From Bacteroidales bacterium (GTDB lineage: Bacteria; Bacteroidota; Bacteroidia; Bacteroidales; F082), in contig WGCY01000020.1 in assembly GCA_015493525.1 (NCBI GenBank), positions 1 to 52,603 on the forward strand: a stretch of 52,603 bases of DNA. Reading direction: 5' to 3'. The position numbers and the translations under genes were made by a program. The notes under the pieces were generated by a model. It ran no database searches. It was not told the DNA's origin and saw nothing but the letters and a program-made list of their open reading frames with translations. Shown here piece after piece: positions 34,040 through 41,659 of this stretch; the first letter of the stretch is position 1, and every line of letters begins with the position of its first letter.

Positions 34040-34326
34040 ATGAAAAAAGAAACGAAGTGGATCAAAGTGCTGGACGATGCTTCAGTGCTGCAAGAAAATC
34101 GCGTTATGACAGTAACGGCCAACCACACAGATATTTGTCTGAGCCGTTTTGAAGGAGCGGTTTGTGCCCTTGACAACAAATGCCCGCACCAGGGTGCCGC
34201 GGCTTTTGCTGCATCGGCCTACGGGAAGCTGACCGGCCTGAAAATCTCATGAAAAAAATGGAGGAGTTGTTTACCCACGATGGCCCTGTCCTTTTGGAAA
34301 CAAGAACAGACGTATCTTTGCTTTAA
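34040..34326 (+). pseudogene. Remnant of a Rieske–thiamine-pyrophosphate enzyme fusion, internally deleted
   Basis: The first 53 codons form the start of a Rieske ferredoxin-like domain (WIKVLDDASVLQENRVMTVT ... ALDNKCPHQG, the first half of the 2Fe-2S ligands). The sequence then jumps directly to AAAFAASAYGKLTG, which is the N-terminal motif of pyruvate-oxidase/acetolactate-synthase-like TPP enzymes. After a frame change it reads RPENLMKKMEELFTHDGPVLLETRTD and stops at 34326, which is the normal C-terminus of such enzymes. Intact fusions of about 700-800 aa exist in Bacteroidetes. So at least two large internal deletions removed the CPWHGW cluster half and nearly all of the TPP enzyme. The 70-aa ORF 34040-34252 is what remains translatable. 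Recognition rests on family memory. Confidence 0.7.
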
Positions 34327-34368
34327 ACAGTCCGGTATACCTGACAAACAAAAGAATTTAACTATCCC

Positions 34369-35336
34369 ATGGAATTAAAAACACAAACCACCAACACAAA
34401 TCTGGCCGAAGCGGCACAAATAGGCTTTTCGAGAGTCCCCAAAAGCATCTCTTCCATGTTTCTGTACGATAAGGAAGGTGACCGGCTTTTTCAGGAGATT
34501 ATGAAAATGCCGGAATATTATCTCACCCGTTGCGAAGAGGAAATTTTTCATACACAAAAAGAGAAAATTCTTCAGCAGATGAAGGCTTTTGATGAGCCAT
34601 TTAATTTGCTGGAATTTGGTGCCGGAGACGGAAGCAAGACAAAAATCCTGCTCCACCAGCTGCTTGAAAACGGTACCGACTTTACCTACTACCCGGTGGA
34701 CATTTCAGAGAATATTCTGGAAGAGCTTACCCGTAGTTTGCAGAAAGAGATGCCCATGCAAAAGTACATCCCCTGCATTTTGAATATTTTGATGCCATCA
34801 GGGAAATGGCCCAGTTGAACAACCGGCGAAACATCACGCTATTCCTCGGTTCAAACATGGGAAACTTCACACGGGAACAGGCCGTTTCCTTTTACCAAAA
34901 TTTTGCCCGCGAGAGCAAATCCGGTGATTTTTTATTCGTGGGTATCGACCGGCGCAAAAATCCGCAAATCATAAGCGAAGCATACAACGATTCTCAGGGC
35001 ATCACCGCAGCTTTTAACCTGAACCTGCTGCGGCGCATGAACCGCGAGCTGGGTGCAGGCTTCGATTTGGATGCTTTCAGCCATTACACTTTTTATGAAC
35101 CGATAAGTGGCGAAGTAAGAAGCTTTCTGTTATCTTTGAAAGATCAACAGATTCATTTTGAAGCACTTGAAAAACAATTTTTCTTTACCAAAAACGAATT
35201 GGTTCATACCGAAATTTCCAAAAAATACAGTCCCGAAGAGATAGACCGGCTGGCCGAAGAAACGGGATACAAGGTGTTGCAACATTTTACTGACAGCCGG
35301 CAATATTTTCTGGACAGTTTGTGGGAAATCAAATAA
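34369..35336 (+). pseudogene. EgtD-like SAM-dependent histidine methyltransferase, frameshifted
   Basis: The two halves of one methyltransferase are in different frames. 34369-34818 gives AQIGFSRVPKSISSMFLYD, MPEYYLTRCEEEIF and the SAM loop LLEFGAGDGSKTKILL. After about 34757 the correct continuation HPLHFEYFDAIREMAQLNN is in another frame, joining the ORF 34806-35336 (LFLGSNMGNFTREQAVSFY ... FLFVGIDRRKNPQ ... YTFYEPISGEVRSFL). A single missing base near 34755-34765 explains everything. The restored protein of about 321 aa fits EgtD, which trimethylates histidine to hercynine (ergothioneine route). No EgtB lies nearby, so the original substrate is uncertain. It may be a true pseudogene or a sequencing error. 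Confidence 0.8.
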
Positions 35337-35404
35337 TTAAGCTCTCTTTCCCGTAAGGAAACCGGCAAAATATCGACTAATGAAGCAAATTTAAAAGAGA
35401 AACA

Positions 35405-35686
35405 ATGAAAGCAATCTGGAACAACAAGATTATCGCCGAGAGTGACAAAACCATCGTGGTGGAAAACAACCATTATTTTCCTCCCGAATCGGTCAACAAA
35501 GAATTTTTTGAAAAGAGTGGTACACATACCACTTGCCCGTGGAAAGGGCTGGCCTCCTACCACACGCTGGTGGTGGATGGCAAAAGAAATCCTGATGCCG
35601 CCTGGTATTACCCCGCTCCCCGTGAGCTTGCCAAAGGCATCAAAAATTATGTAGCCTTCTGGAAAGGGGTTGCCATTACCGAATAA
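35405..35686 (+). CDS. DUF427 domain protein
   Basis: A 93-aa small cytoplasmic protein matching DUF427 over its whole length. The family landmarks are seen: KAIWNNKIIAESDKTIVVENN at the start, the central HTTCPWKGLASYHTLVVDG, and the end DAAWYYPAPRELAKGIKNYVAFW. The fold is a small beta barrel and the function is not established. It is intact, 68 bases downstream of the broken egtD-like gene, and was probably co-transcribed with it. Confidence 0.9.
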   Translation: MKAIWNNKIIAESDKTIVVENNHYFPPESVNKEFFEKSGTHTTCPWKGLASYHTLVVDGKRNPDAAWYYPAPRELAKGIKNYVAFWKGVAITE

Positions 35687-35735
35687 ACTTATCAGAAATG
35701 AATCATCCGTAATTGATTTAAAACATGCGAATTAT

Positions 35736-35750
35736 CCCGTTCCAAACGGG
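35736..35750. repeat. Short palindrome CCCGTT-CCA-AACGGG
   Basis: Perfect 6-bp stem with a 3-base loop, 49 bases after the DUF427 stop. It resembles in style the CCCGTTAGGG repeats at 6.3-6.5 kb, but it is a different sequence. Confidence 0.4.
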
Positions 35751-35790
35751 AGGAGAATGATTATGAAATGCACTAATAAATAAGAATTAT

Positions 35791-35922
35791 CGTCATTGCG
35801 ATGAGCAAAAGGCAGGCTCGTGTGGAGGGCGAAGAAGCAATCTCAACTTTTCAGCGACTTACACAAATAAAGAGATTGCTTCGTCAGCCACCGCAAAAAC
35901 GCCCCATTTCCTCGCAATGACG
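35791..35922. repeat. 132-bp palindromic MITE-like element
   Basis: The ends are CGTCATTGCGATGAGC on the left and CTCGCAATGACG on the right, an inverted pair with one inserted base. Inside, a second perfect inverted repeat GAAGCAATCTC (35834-35844) / GAGATTGCTTC (35872-35882) makes an inner hairpin. Elements with the consensus ends CGTCATTGCGAGG and this core are dispersed in many bacterial genomes and move without their own transposase. It lies in the gap between the DUF427 and DUF5996-like genes. Confidence 0.75.
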
Positions 35923-35962
35923 TAACACTTTTAATGTCAATATAATACAAAATTATAAACAC

Positions 35963-36853
35963 ATGAAAGAAACAGATATAATCAATCGTTGGCAAATATT
36001 AAGCATCCATCCGCAGAAATTGCAAGCTGACGCCAACAACCTGCATCAGGCAACACAGCTCGTAGCCATGGCCGGGAAATATTTTATCCCCGAAGCGGCT
36101 GATGACAGCCATACTGCCTCCCGATGGATACCGGAAAAAGATTTACAATTGGGTAATTTAATCACCGCCGGAAAACAGGATTTCCACGTGGGGCTGAGTT
36201 ATCCGGATTTCGCATTACAAATACTTTCGGCAGATCGCACTGCACTGACCGCTTTCCCGTTAAACGGAAAGACATTTCCGGAAGCTTTTCAATGGCTGCA
36301 CGGTCAGTTGGAAACACAGGGACTGGATGCCGGGAAACTGTTGCCTAAAATGCATTTTGATATTCCCGACCATCCGGTGAAGCATGGAAACCCTTTCCGT
36401 GTGGAAAACTTTGAGAATATGCAGGAGCTGGCACGCCACAGAACAAACGGACATCTCCTCCAGCAGTACTTCCTGGAGCTTTTGCACCGTGAGGAGGAGC
36501 TTTTTATCTGGCCGCATCACTTTGACGAAGGACTTTATCTCCCACTCACTTTTGAAGGAGAAGCACCGACCTCTTCCATTAGCTTCGGGCTGGCCATGCC
36601 GGATGTTTATTATCCGGAACCTTATTTCTATATCACAGCCTGGGAGAAAGAGGTTAAAATTTCCATAAAAGATGTAAAAAATATCACTCCCGGACATTGG
36701 CACCAACAAGACTGGTCAGGGCAGGTGCTGGAAACGTATATTATCGTTCAGGCTGAAAAATCCGCTTCCGGGCAGGCCGCTATGACGATGGATTTCCTGC
36801 AAAAAGCCATAAACAACGCACTTGGGATGACAGGCATTCATCAGAAAATATAA
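35963..36853 (+). CDS. DUF5996-like protein
   Basis: A 296-aa soluble protein without signal peptide. The C-terminal half contains ELFIWPHHFDEGLYLPL, SSISFGLAMPDVYYPEPYFYITAW and HWHQQDWSGQVLETYIIVQ, which follow the order WPHHFD ... PEPYFY ... G-W-x-G in DUF5996 proteins. The N-terminal half (LHQATQLVAMAGKYF ... FHVGLSYPDFALQIL) also fits its paired beta-rich layout. Function unknown. It stands 10 bases before the DUF2721 gene and downstream of a mobile palindromic element, so an original link with the DUF427/egtD-like genes has been interrupted or is only positional. Confidence 0.6.
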   Translation: MKETDIINRWQILSIHPQKLQADANNLHQATQLVAMAGKYFIPEAADDSHTASRWIPEKDLQLGNLITAGKQDFHVGLSYPDFALQILSADRTALTAFPLNGKTFPEAFQWLHGQLETQGLDAGKLLPKMHFDIPDHPVKHGNPFRVENFENMQELARHRTNGHLLQQYFLELLHREEELFIWPHHFDEGLYLPLTFEGEAPTSSISFGLAMPDVYYPEPYFYITAWEKEVKISIKDVKNITPGHWHQQDWSGQVLETYIIVQAEKSASGQAAMTMDFLQKAINNALGMTGIHQKI

Positions 36854-36863
36854 ATTTACCAAA

Positions 36864-37256
36864 ATGGAACTCACTTTGATTCTGGCACCTTTAAGCTTCC
36901 TTTCAGGGGTTGGTTTAATTATTCTGTCCACCTCGCGACGCTACATCGAACTCATACGACAATTACAACACATCATTGAAGATGACTTTAGCTGTTCCGT
37001 CGAATTTATGGCTTTACAGAAAAAGCGTTTGTGGATGTTCAAATGGGCTTTGAGCCTGCTCTATCTCTGTGTGGGTTTTGTCCTAATGGGAAGCCTGGCT
37101 GCGGGGCTGGGCCAACAGAGGATAAATTTTACCACTCCTCTGCTCTACGGAATGGTTACGCTCTCTGTCATCAGCGCACTGGCTGCCATCGTTATTTTGA
37201 TAAAAGAGTCTTTTGTGTCGGCAAGCCTTATTGATGAGCAGCTAAAAAACAGTTAG
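36864..37256 (+). CDS. DUF2721 membrane protein
   Basis: A 130-aa protein with three hydrophobic segments: LILAPLSFLSGVGLIILST at the start, MFKWALSLLYLCVGFVLMGSLAAGL in the middle and LLYGMVTLSVISALAAIVILI near the end. Between the first two is a charged amphipathic stretch with SRRYIELIRQL. This layout and the RY-x-x-L-x-R-x-L motif are those of DUF2721. The role is not known. It ends 10 bases from the convergent thioesterase gene. Confidence 0.85.
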   Translation: MELTLILAPLSFLSGVGLIILSTSRRYIELIRQLQHIIEDDFSCSVEFMALQKKRLWMFKWALSLLYLCVGFVLMGSLAAGLGQQRINFTTPLLYGMVTLSVISALAAIVILIKESFVSASLIDEQLKNS

Positions 37257-37266
37257 GGAAAATTGT

Positions 37267-37743
37267 CTATTCTTCAAAAAATGTTTTATAACCCGGGTAA
37301 TGAAGCTGTTCTGTTGCCACATCGCGCGGGTAGGTGAAATAGACGAAATCGCTTTCGGCACAGAGCGTGCCATCCGGGCCGAACAATTCCACATGAATAT
37401 CAGCCAGGTTACGACGCTGGCCGGTAAGTTTTGCCCGAAGCCTGATGGTCCCTTTGTCGATGGGAACAGACTTCCGGTAACGTACGTTCATTGTGGAGGT
37501 AACGCCGGCTGTCTTTAGTTTTACCTGCACAAGCCACGAAGCAATTTCATCCATGAGCGTAGCCTGAATGCCGCCATGTAAAACGTTATAATATCCCTGA
37601 AAATAATCTTTTGGTTCCCACGCGGAGACAATAAATTCTCCTTCTTCGGCAAACGTCATTTGCAGGCCGTTGTGATTCTGCGGTGCACATCCAAAGCATT
37701 GGTAGCCCTCCATTTTTCGATACGGATTTTTAATTTCCCTCAT
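37267..37743 (-). CDS. PaaI/4HBT-family hotdog thioesterase
   Basis: A 158-aa acyl-CoA thioesterase-like protein of single hotdog fold. The N-terminal signature YQCFGCAPQNHNGLQMTF and the active-site helix NVLHGGIQATLMDEIASW are clear, followed by TMNVRYRKSVPIDKGTIRLRAKL. The catalytic Asp/Glu equivalent is DE in LMDEIASW. Physiological substrate is not predicted. The start MREIKNPYRKMEGYQCFGC is the usual beginning; an internal Met at 11 is possible. A -7-like box lies so close that the mRNA could be almost leaderless. Confidence 0.88.
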   Translation of the reverse strand: MREIKNPYRKMEGYQCFGCAPQNHNGLQMTFAEEGEFIVSAWEPKDYFQGYYNVLHGGIQATLMDEIASWLVQVKLKTAGVTSTMNVRYRKSVPIDKGTIRLRAKLTGQRRNLADIHVELFGPDGTLCAESDFVYFTYPRDVATEQLHYPGYKTFFEE

Positions 37744-37750
37744 AATAAAG

Positions 37751-37758
37751 CAAAAATA
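37751..37758 (-). promoter_or_regulatory. -7 box very close to the thioesterase start
   Basis: Minus-strand TATTTTTG fits TAnnTTTG exactly but ends only 7 bases from the ATG, so transcription would begin at or next to the start codon. Confidence 0.35.
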
Positions 37759-37779
37759 ACCTTTTCCCTGACAGAAATG

Positions 37780-37817
37780 AAAACAGGCCGGAAGTTTTTA
37801 CTCCTCCGGCCTGTTTT
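37780..37817 (-). terminator. Hairpin between the aminotransferase and thioesterase genes
   Basis: Perfect 13-bp arms AAAACAGGCCGGA (37780-37792) and TCCGGCCTGTTTT (37805-37817), loop 12 bases, with TTTT at the end on either strand. It is placed to end the minus-strand transcript of the aminotransferase before the thioesterase promoter. Confidence 0.7.
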
Positions 37818-38045
37818 ACAACCAAAACATTTTACATCAATTAAAATGTAAAATGCCTTTGCGTTAGCAAAAGATATGCCAATATATATAACCGGCTTAT
37901 AATAAATACAATACTAGTATTTTAAAAGAAAAAACACTTATTTAAACCACTACATTTGTTATCATTTCGGAGAAAAACCGGATAAGTTTCCACATTCGGA
38001 ACAGGTTAATTCAGGTTTCTTTTGAAGAATCCGGTGGCCGGATAT
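37818..38045. other. Intergenic AT-rich stretch without gene
   Basis: It contains an exact plus-strand -7 box TACATTTG (37951-37958) with no gene behind it, and a small hairpin TCCGGTGGCCGGA near 38030. The 215-codon plus ORF starting at 38022 is the antisense shadow of the aminotransferase. A small RNA start is possible but unsupported. Confidence 0.4.
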
Positions 38046-39365
38046 TTAAGAAAGGGGATGGTCTTTGTGGAATTGTTCCAGCCGTTCCCTCAGCACCGGA
38101 AGCTGGTCGTGGCGCACCAGCGATGTACAGGCCCTGATGCCTTCCTTGTGTTCACTTCCCGTGATAAGAAGGGAGATGGCACTGATACCATAAAAAGCCA
38201 ATTCGTGCAACAACGCCTCTGCATCAAAACCGGGATAGGAAAAGGTAAAGTAAAAACCATCGGCAATGGGCTGGTCAATATCGGTGTCATAAACGATTTT
38301 GAACTTATTTTCCAGAAACATCTTTTTCATCTCCTTGGCCTTGGCCCCGTAATCTTTTACATAGTCCACAAAATTGAATCTTCCCTCGTTGGCTGCTTTA
38401 AGAACGGCTGCGAGGGCATATTGTGCAGAATGGGAAGTGCCCGAACTCAATGGATAAAGCGTTTCAAAAATCAGGGAATAGCCGAGGTTGTCTGTGGTGT
38501 AATGGCGGCGCAAATCGGGCAGGCTCATGGTAAACAGGTGGTTGGAGATGGCCATCATCCCTATACGTTCGCCGGCATAGCTGAAAATTTTGGAACTGGA
38601 AACAAACAGAATGTAATTTTTGGAGTATTTGGCCACTGTCGGCTGGTAAGGCGGTTTCCCGGGTTGTGAATAATCTTTGCGAAAGTCCATGCCAAAATAG
38701 GCGAGGTCTTCCAAGATGGCCACATTGTATTTGTCGGCCATTTCACCGATAATCTGCAACTCTTCTTCTGTAAAGCATATCCAGGACGGGTTGTTGGGGT
38801 TAGAGTAGAGAACCGAATGAAACCTTCCGGTTTTGAAATAAGATTCCAGCTTGTCCTTGAGCTTTTTGCCGCGGTAGTTATAGACATCGAAACTTTCGTA
38901 TCGCAGGTTCAGCACTTTATGCTGCATTTTGTGCACCGGAAATCCCGGGTCGATAAAAAGCGTGGAATCCTGATGGCTGTTGGTGCGGCTCATGCATAAA
39001 AAAGCGGCAAACCCACCTTGCATGGAGCCTACTGTCGGGATACATCCATCCGGGTTTACCTCAATGTCCAAAAACAGTTTGAGGAATTTTGAGAACTCTT
39101 CTTTCAGAATCTGCAAACCCTGTATGTTGGGATAAATGGCAGAGACCCCTTTTTTCAGTGCTGCTATTTGTGCTTCTACGCCAATTTGTGCCGGGGGCAA
39201 TCCGGGGACGCCCATTTCCATGCGGACAAATTCTTTGCCCGATGCTTTTTCTATTTCGTCCACCAGCTTTTTAATCTCCCGGATGGTGGCTTTCCCCACG
39301 GAACGAAGTCCGCTTTCTTTTATTTTTTGGTTAACAATCTGGTAATCTATGGGTGTATTCTTCAT
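38046..39365 (-). CDS. PLP-dependent class I/II aminotransferase
   Basis: A 439-aa fold-type I aminotransferase. The PLP-binding Lys is in FVSSSKIFSYAGERIGMM; other landmarks are YPNIQGLQILKEEFSKF, VGSMQGGFAAFLCM, the substrate-binding SNPNNPSWICFTEEEL, and ILEDLAYFGMDFR, with Asp and Tyr contacting the cofactor. The end FYGISAISLLITGSEHKEGIRACTSL includes the Arg that binds the substrate carboxylate. The subfamily cannot be pinned down, and neighbours give no pathway. Its leader of about 70 bases contains a promoter box and a perfect palindrome. Confidence 0.88.
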   Translation of the reverse strand: MKNTPIDYQIVNQKIKESGLRSVGKATIREIKKLVDEIEKASGKEFVRMEMGVPGLPPAQIGVEAQIAALKKGVSAIYPNIQGLQILKEEFSKFLKLFLDIEVNPDGCIPTVGSMQGGFAAFLCMSRTNSHQDSTLFIDPGFPVHKMQHKVLNLRYESFDVYNYRGKKLKDKLESYFKTGRFHSVLYSNPNNPSWICFTEEELQIIGEMADKYNVAILEDLAYFGMDFRKDYSQPGKPPYQPTVAKYSKNYILFVSSSKIFSYAGERIGMMAISNHLFTMSLPDLRRHYTTDNLGYSLIFETLYPLSSGTSHSAQYALAAVLKAANEGRFNFVDYVKDYGAKAKEMKKMFLENKFKIVYDTDIDQPIADGFYFTFSYPGFDAEALLHELAFYGISAISLLITGSEHKEGIRACTSLVRHDQLPVLRERLEQFHKDHPLS

Positions 39366-39435
39366 GTTTTGAGTGTTTAAGCTGTAAATTCATAAAGCAT
39401 CCCCGCTTTGAAAATGCTGCTGTTGAGATGCAGCC

Positions 39436-39455
39436 CAAAATTACGGAAATTTCCG
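39436..39455 (-). promoter_or_regulatory. -7 box with adjacent palindrome CGGAAATTTCCG
   Basis: Minus-strand TAATTTTG (39443-39436) fits TAnnTTTG exactly. Immediately upstream is a perfect 12-bp palindrome CGGAAATTTCCG (39444-39455), filling the -7/-33 spacer. This could be a repressor site for the aminotransferase gene. Confidence 0.4.
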
Positions 39456-39488
39456 CTATAAAAGGACACCAAACCGTCTCATCCGGCA

Positions 39489-41552
39489 TCATTTTGCTAT
39501 CCTGATGCGTGCATCCACGGCGACCACTTTTTGTTTGTTTCCCAACAACGGGTTCAGGTCCATTTCTGTGATTTCGGGAGCGGTTTCAACCAGTGCCGAA
39601 AGGTGCACCAGAATATCGACAAAGCCGGCTTCGTTCACCCCTTCCATGCCGCGGGCCCCCTGGATTATTTTGTAACTTTTCAGTTTTCTCAACTCGGCAA
39701 AAGCCTCTTCTTTGCCCAATGGTGCCAGGGTTGTACGGACATCTTTCAACACTTCGATGAAAATCCCGCCAAGGCCGAACAAAATCATGTGCCCGAATTT
39801 GTCTTCTTTTTTGACCCCGGCAAAAAGCTCGGTCCCGCTGAGCATAGGCTGTATCAGTACCCCTTTGGAGCCTTCAATGTGCATCATGCGTTCCATTTCA
39901 TCCAGGAGTCGTTGGTTGTCTTTTATATTCAGGCTCACACCGCCCACATCCGATTTATGCAGAGGCCCTATGACCTTCATAACCAACGGAAAACCGGTTT
40001 TCTCTGCTAATTTTACAATTTCATCTTTTTTTGAAGTGGTAAACTCTTTGGCACGGGGAATACCGGCAGCATCCAACAACGCAGTTACTTCTTCAGGAGG
40101 AAGGTAACCGTCGGTTGACCCTTGGATAATGGAGCGAACCTTTTCATTATCTACCGCAGGCAGGTCAATTTTTTCAGGCACCGGTTTAGGCGTATGGTAA
40201 ACCCGCGAAAGGGCTTCGCCAAGCATGACCTCATCCGGGAAATAGACCCGTCCTTTCTTCACAAAAGCTTTCACCTCTTTTTCGGCGGTAGATACGGAAG
40301 GCAGAACCGGAAATATGGGTTTCTTGCTGGTTTTCATTTTCTCGTTCAGCAAATCATACACGTCATAAACCTCAAACAAACCGGGTGTCCCGAAAATGAC
40401 TACCATGGCATCAATTTCATCAAATTTGTCGTTCACGAAATCAATAATGGTACCGAGTTGTTCAGCAGTCCCGGTAGCAAGAAAGTCGATGGGGTTGCCC
40501 ACAGCCGATCCGGGAAAAAGCTTTGCTTTCAGTTCTTCGGCATCTTTGCCTTGGATAGCCGGCACGTTCAACCCGCCGGACGAAAGTTTGTCCGTCAGCA
40601 TGACTGCCGGGCCACCGGCATGGGTAATGACGGCAATATTTTTTCCCTTTAACTCCGGGTACATGAAAACAGAAGCGACACTAATCAAATCTTCACGGCC
40701 ATAGCACCGCACGATGCCCGCTTTGCGGAAAAGTGCGCCAGCAGCGGTATCCGAACCTGCCAAAGCACCCGTATGCGAAGAAGCTGCACGGCTTCCGGCT
40801 TCCGATGCGCCCGCTTTCACGGCAGCAATACGGCATCCTTTCCGGATAAGCGAAGAGGCATGTTTTAGCAACAAATCGGGCTTGTCAATTTTTTCAAAAT
40901 AAAGCAGTTTTATTTTAGAATCCTTTTCGGGATTGAATGTCTCATCCATGTATTGCAATACTTCTTCCACACCCATTTGAGCAGAATTTCCTACAGAATA
41001 TACATTATTGAATGTCAATCCTTTAGGAATGCCCGCTTCCATAATGAAACAAGCTGTGGCCCCCGAACCACTGATAAAATCACAACCATTGGGGTCAAGT
41101 GTTGGAATGGGCCGGGTGAATACGCCGTGGTATTGCGGTGTCAATACGCCGACACAGTTGGGGCCGATAAGCGAACCGTTTACCTTGTTTACGGATTCCA
41201 CCATACGGTCTTCCAGCAGCTTGCCTTCATGGCTTTCTTCGCTAAACCCGGCGGAGAGGACAATAAAGGCACGGGTGTTTTTGTTCTGGGCCAGAAATTC
41301 AATGGTTTCGGGAGTGTATTTTGCTGCTATGGCAAAAATGGCCAGGTCCACATTGGGCATCTCTTTGGGGTCGGGAAAACTTTTTACGCCCTGCACTTCA
41401 GTTTCTTTGGGGTTCATCACGTAAAGTTTGCCATCAAAACCTCCATCAAGAAGATTTTTCAAAACTTTGCCACCCGGTTTCTGAATATCATTTGACCCGC
41501 CAACAACCACTATGCTGCGGGGATGCGTTAATTGTTTTGTAATCATGTCCAT
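39489..41552 (-). CDS. ADP-forming acetate–CoA ligase, fused alpha-beta
   Basis: Acetyl-CoA + ADP + Pi to acetate + CoA + ATP, an energy-conserving last step of fermentation. The 687 aa hold the CoA-binding alpha subunit first (SIVVVGGSNDIQKPGGKV, LIGPNCVGV, GNSAQMGVEEVL), and the phosphorylated His260 in AASSHTGALAGSDTA. After about residue 470 the ATP-grasp beta subunit follows (FPLVMKVIGPLHKSDVGGV, FGLGGIFIEVLKDV, EMDLNPLL). The fused order alpha-beta, with no GNAT acetyltransferase domain, distinguishes it from the PatZ/Pka regulators. Substrate may include other acyl groups, since related enzymes use branched or aromatic acids from amino-acid breakdown. Confidence 0.92.
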   Translation of the reverse strand: MDMITKQLTHPRSIVVVGGSNDIQKPGGKVLKNLLDGGFDGKLYVMNPKETEVQGVKSFPDPKEMPNVDLAIFAIAAKYTPETIEFLAQNKNTRAFIVLSAGFSEESHEGKLLEDRMVESVNKVNGSLIGPNCVGVLTPQYHGVFTRPIPTLDPNGCDFISGSGATACFIMEAGIPKGLTFNNVYSVGNSAQMGVEEVLQYMDETFNPEKDSKIKLLYFEKIDKPDLLLKHASSLIRKGCRIAAVKAGASEAGSRAASSHTGALAGSDTAAGALFRKAGIVRCYGREDLISVASVFMYPELKGKNIAVITHAGGPAVMLTDKLSSGGLNVPAIQGKDAEELKAKLFPGSAVGNPIDFLATGTAEQLGTIIDFVNDKFDEIDAMVVIFGTPGLFEVYDVYDLLNEKMKTSKKPIFPVLPSVSTAEKEVKAFVKKGRVYFPDEVMLGEALSRVYHTPKPVPEKIDLPAVDNEKVRSIIQGSTDGYLPPEEVTALLDAAGIPRAKEFTTSKKDEIVKLAEKTGFPLVMKVIGPLHKSDVGGVSLNIKDNQRLLDEMERMMHIEGSKGVLIQPMLSGTELFAGVKKEDKFGHMILFGLGGIFIEVLKDVRTTLAPLGKEEAFAELRKLKSYKIIQGARGMEGVNEAGFVDILVHLSALVETAPEITEMDLNPLLGNKQKVVAVDARIRIAK

Positions 41553-41569
41553 TGATTTTTTTAACAGGG

Positions 41570-41577
41570 CAAAATTA
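41570..41577 (-). promoter_or_regulatory. -7 box for the ADP-forming CoA ligase
   Basis: Minus-strand TAATTTTG, exact fit to TAnnTTTG, 17 bases upstream of the ATG. Confidence 0.45.
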
Positions 41578-41659
41578 CGGATTAAACTTCTGAAATGGGG
41601 AATTTACAGGGTATTTAGAATAAGTTTAGTCAGGGCATAAACAGGAATTGCCAGGCACT

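Noticed and set aside
34369-35336. Complete ergothioneine biosynthesis locus
   Set aside because: Only an egtD-like gene is present and it is frameshifted; there is no egtB, egtC or egtE nearby.
35791-35922. tRNA or small structured RNA gene
   Set aside because: Nested inverted repeats and CGTCATTGCGA ends fit a dispersed palindromic element. No anticodon arm, T-loop or CCA pattern.
38022-38669. 215-codon plus-strand ORF
   Set aside because: Antisense to the aminotransferase; no family features.
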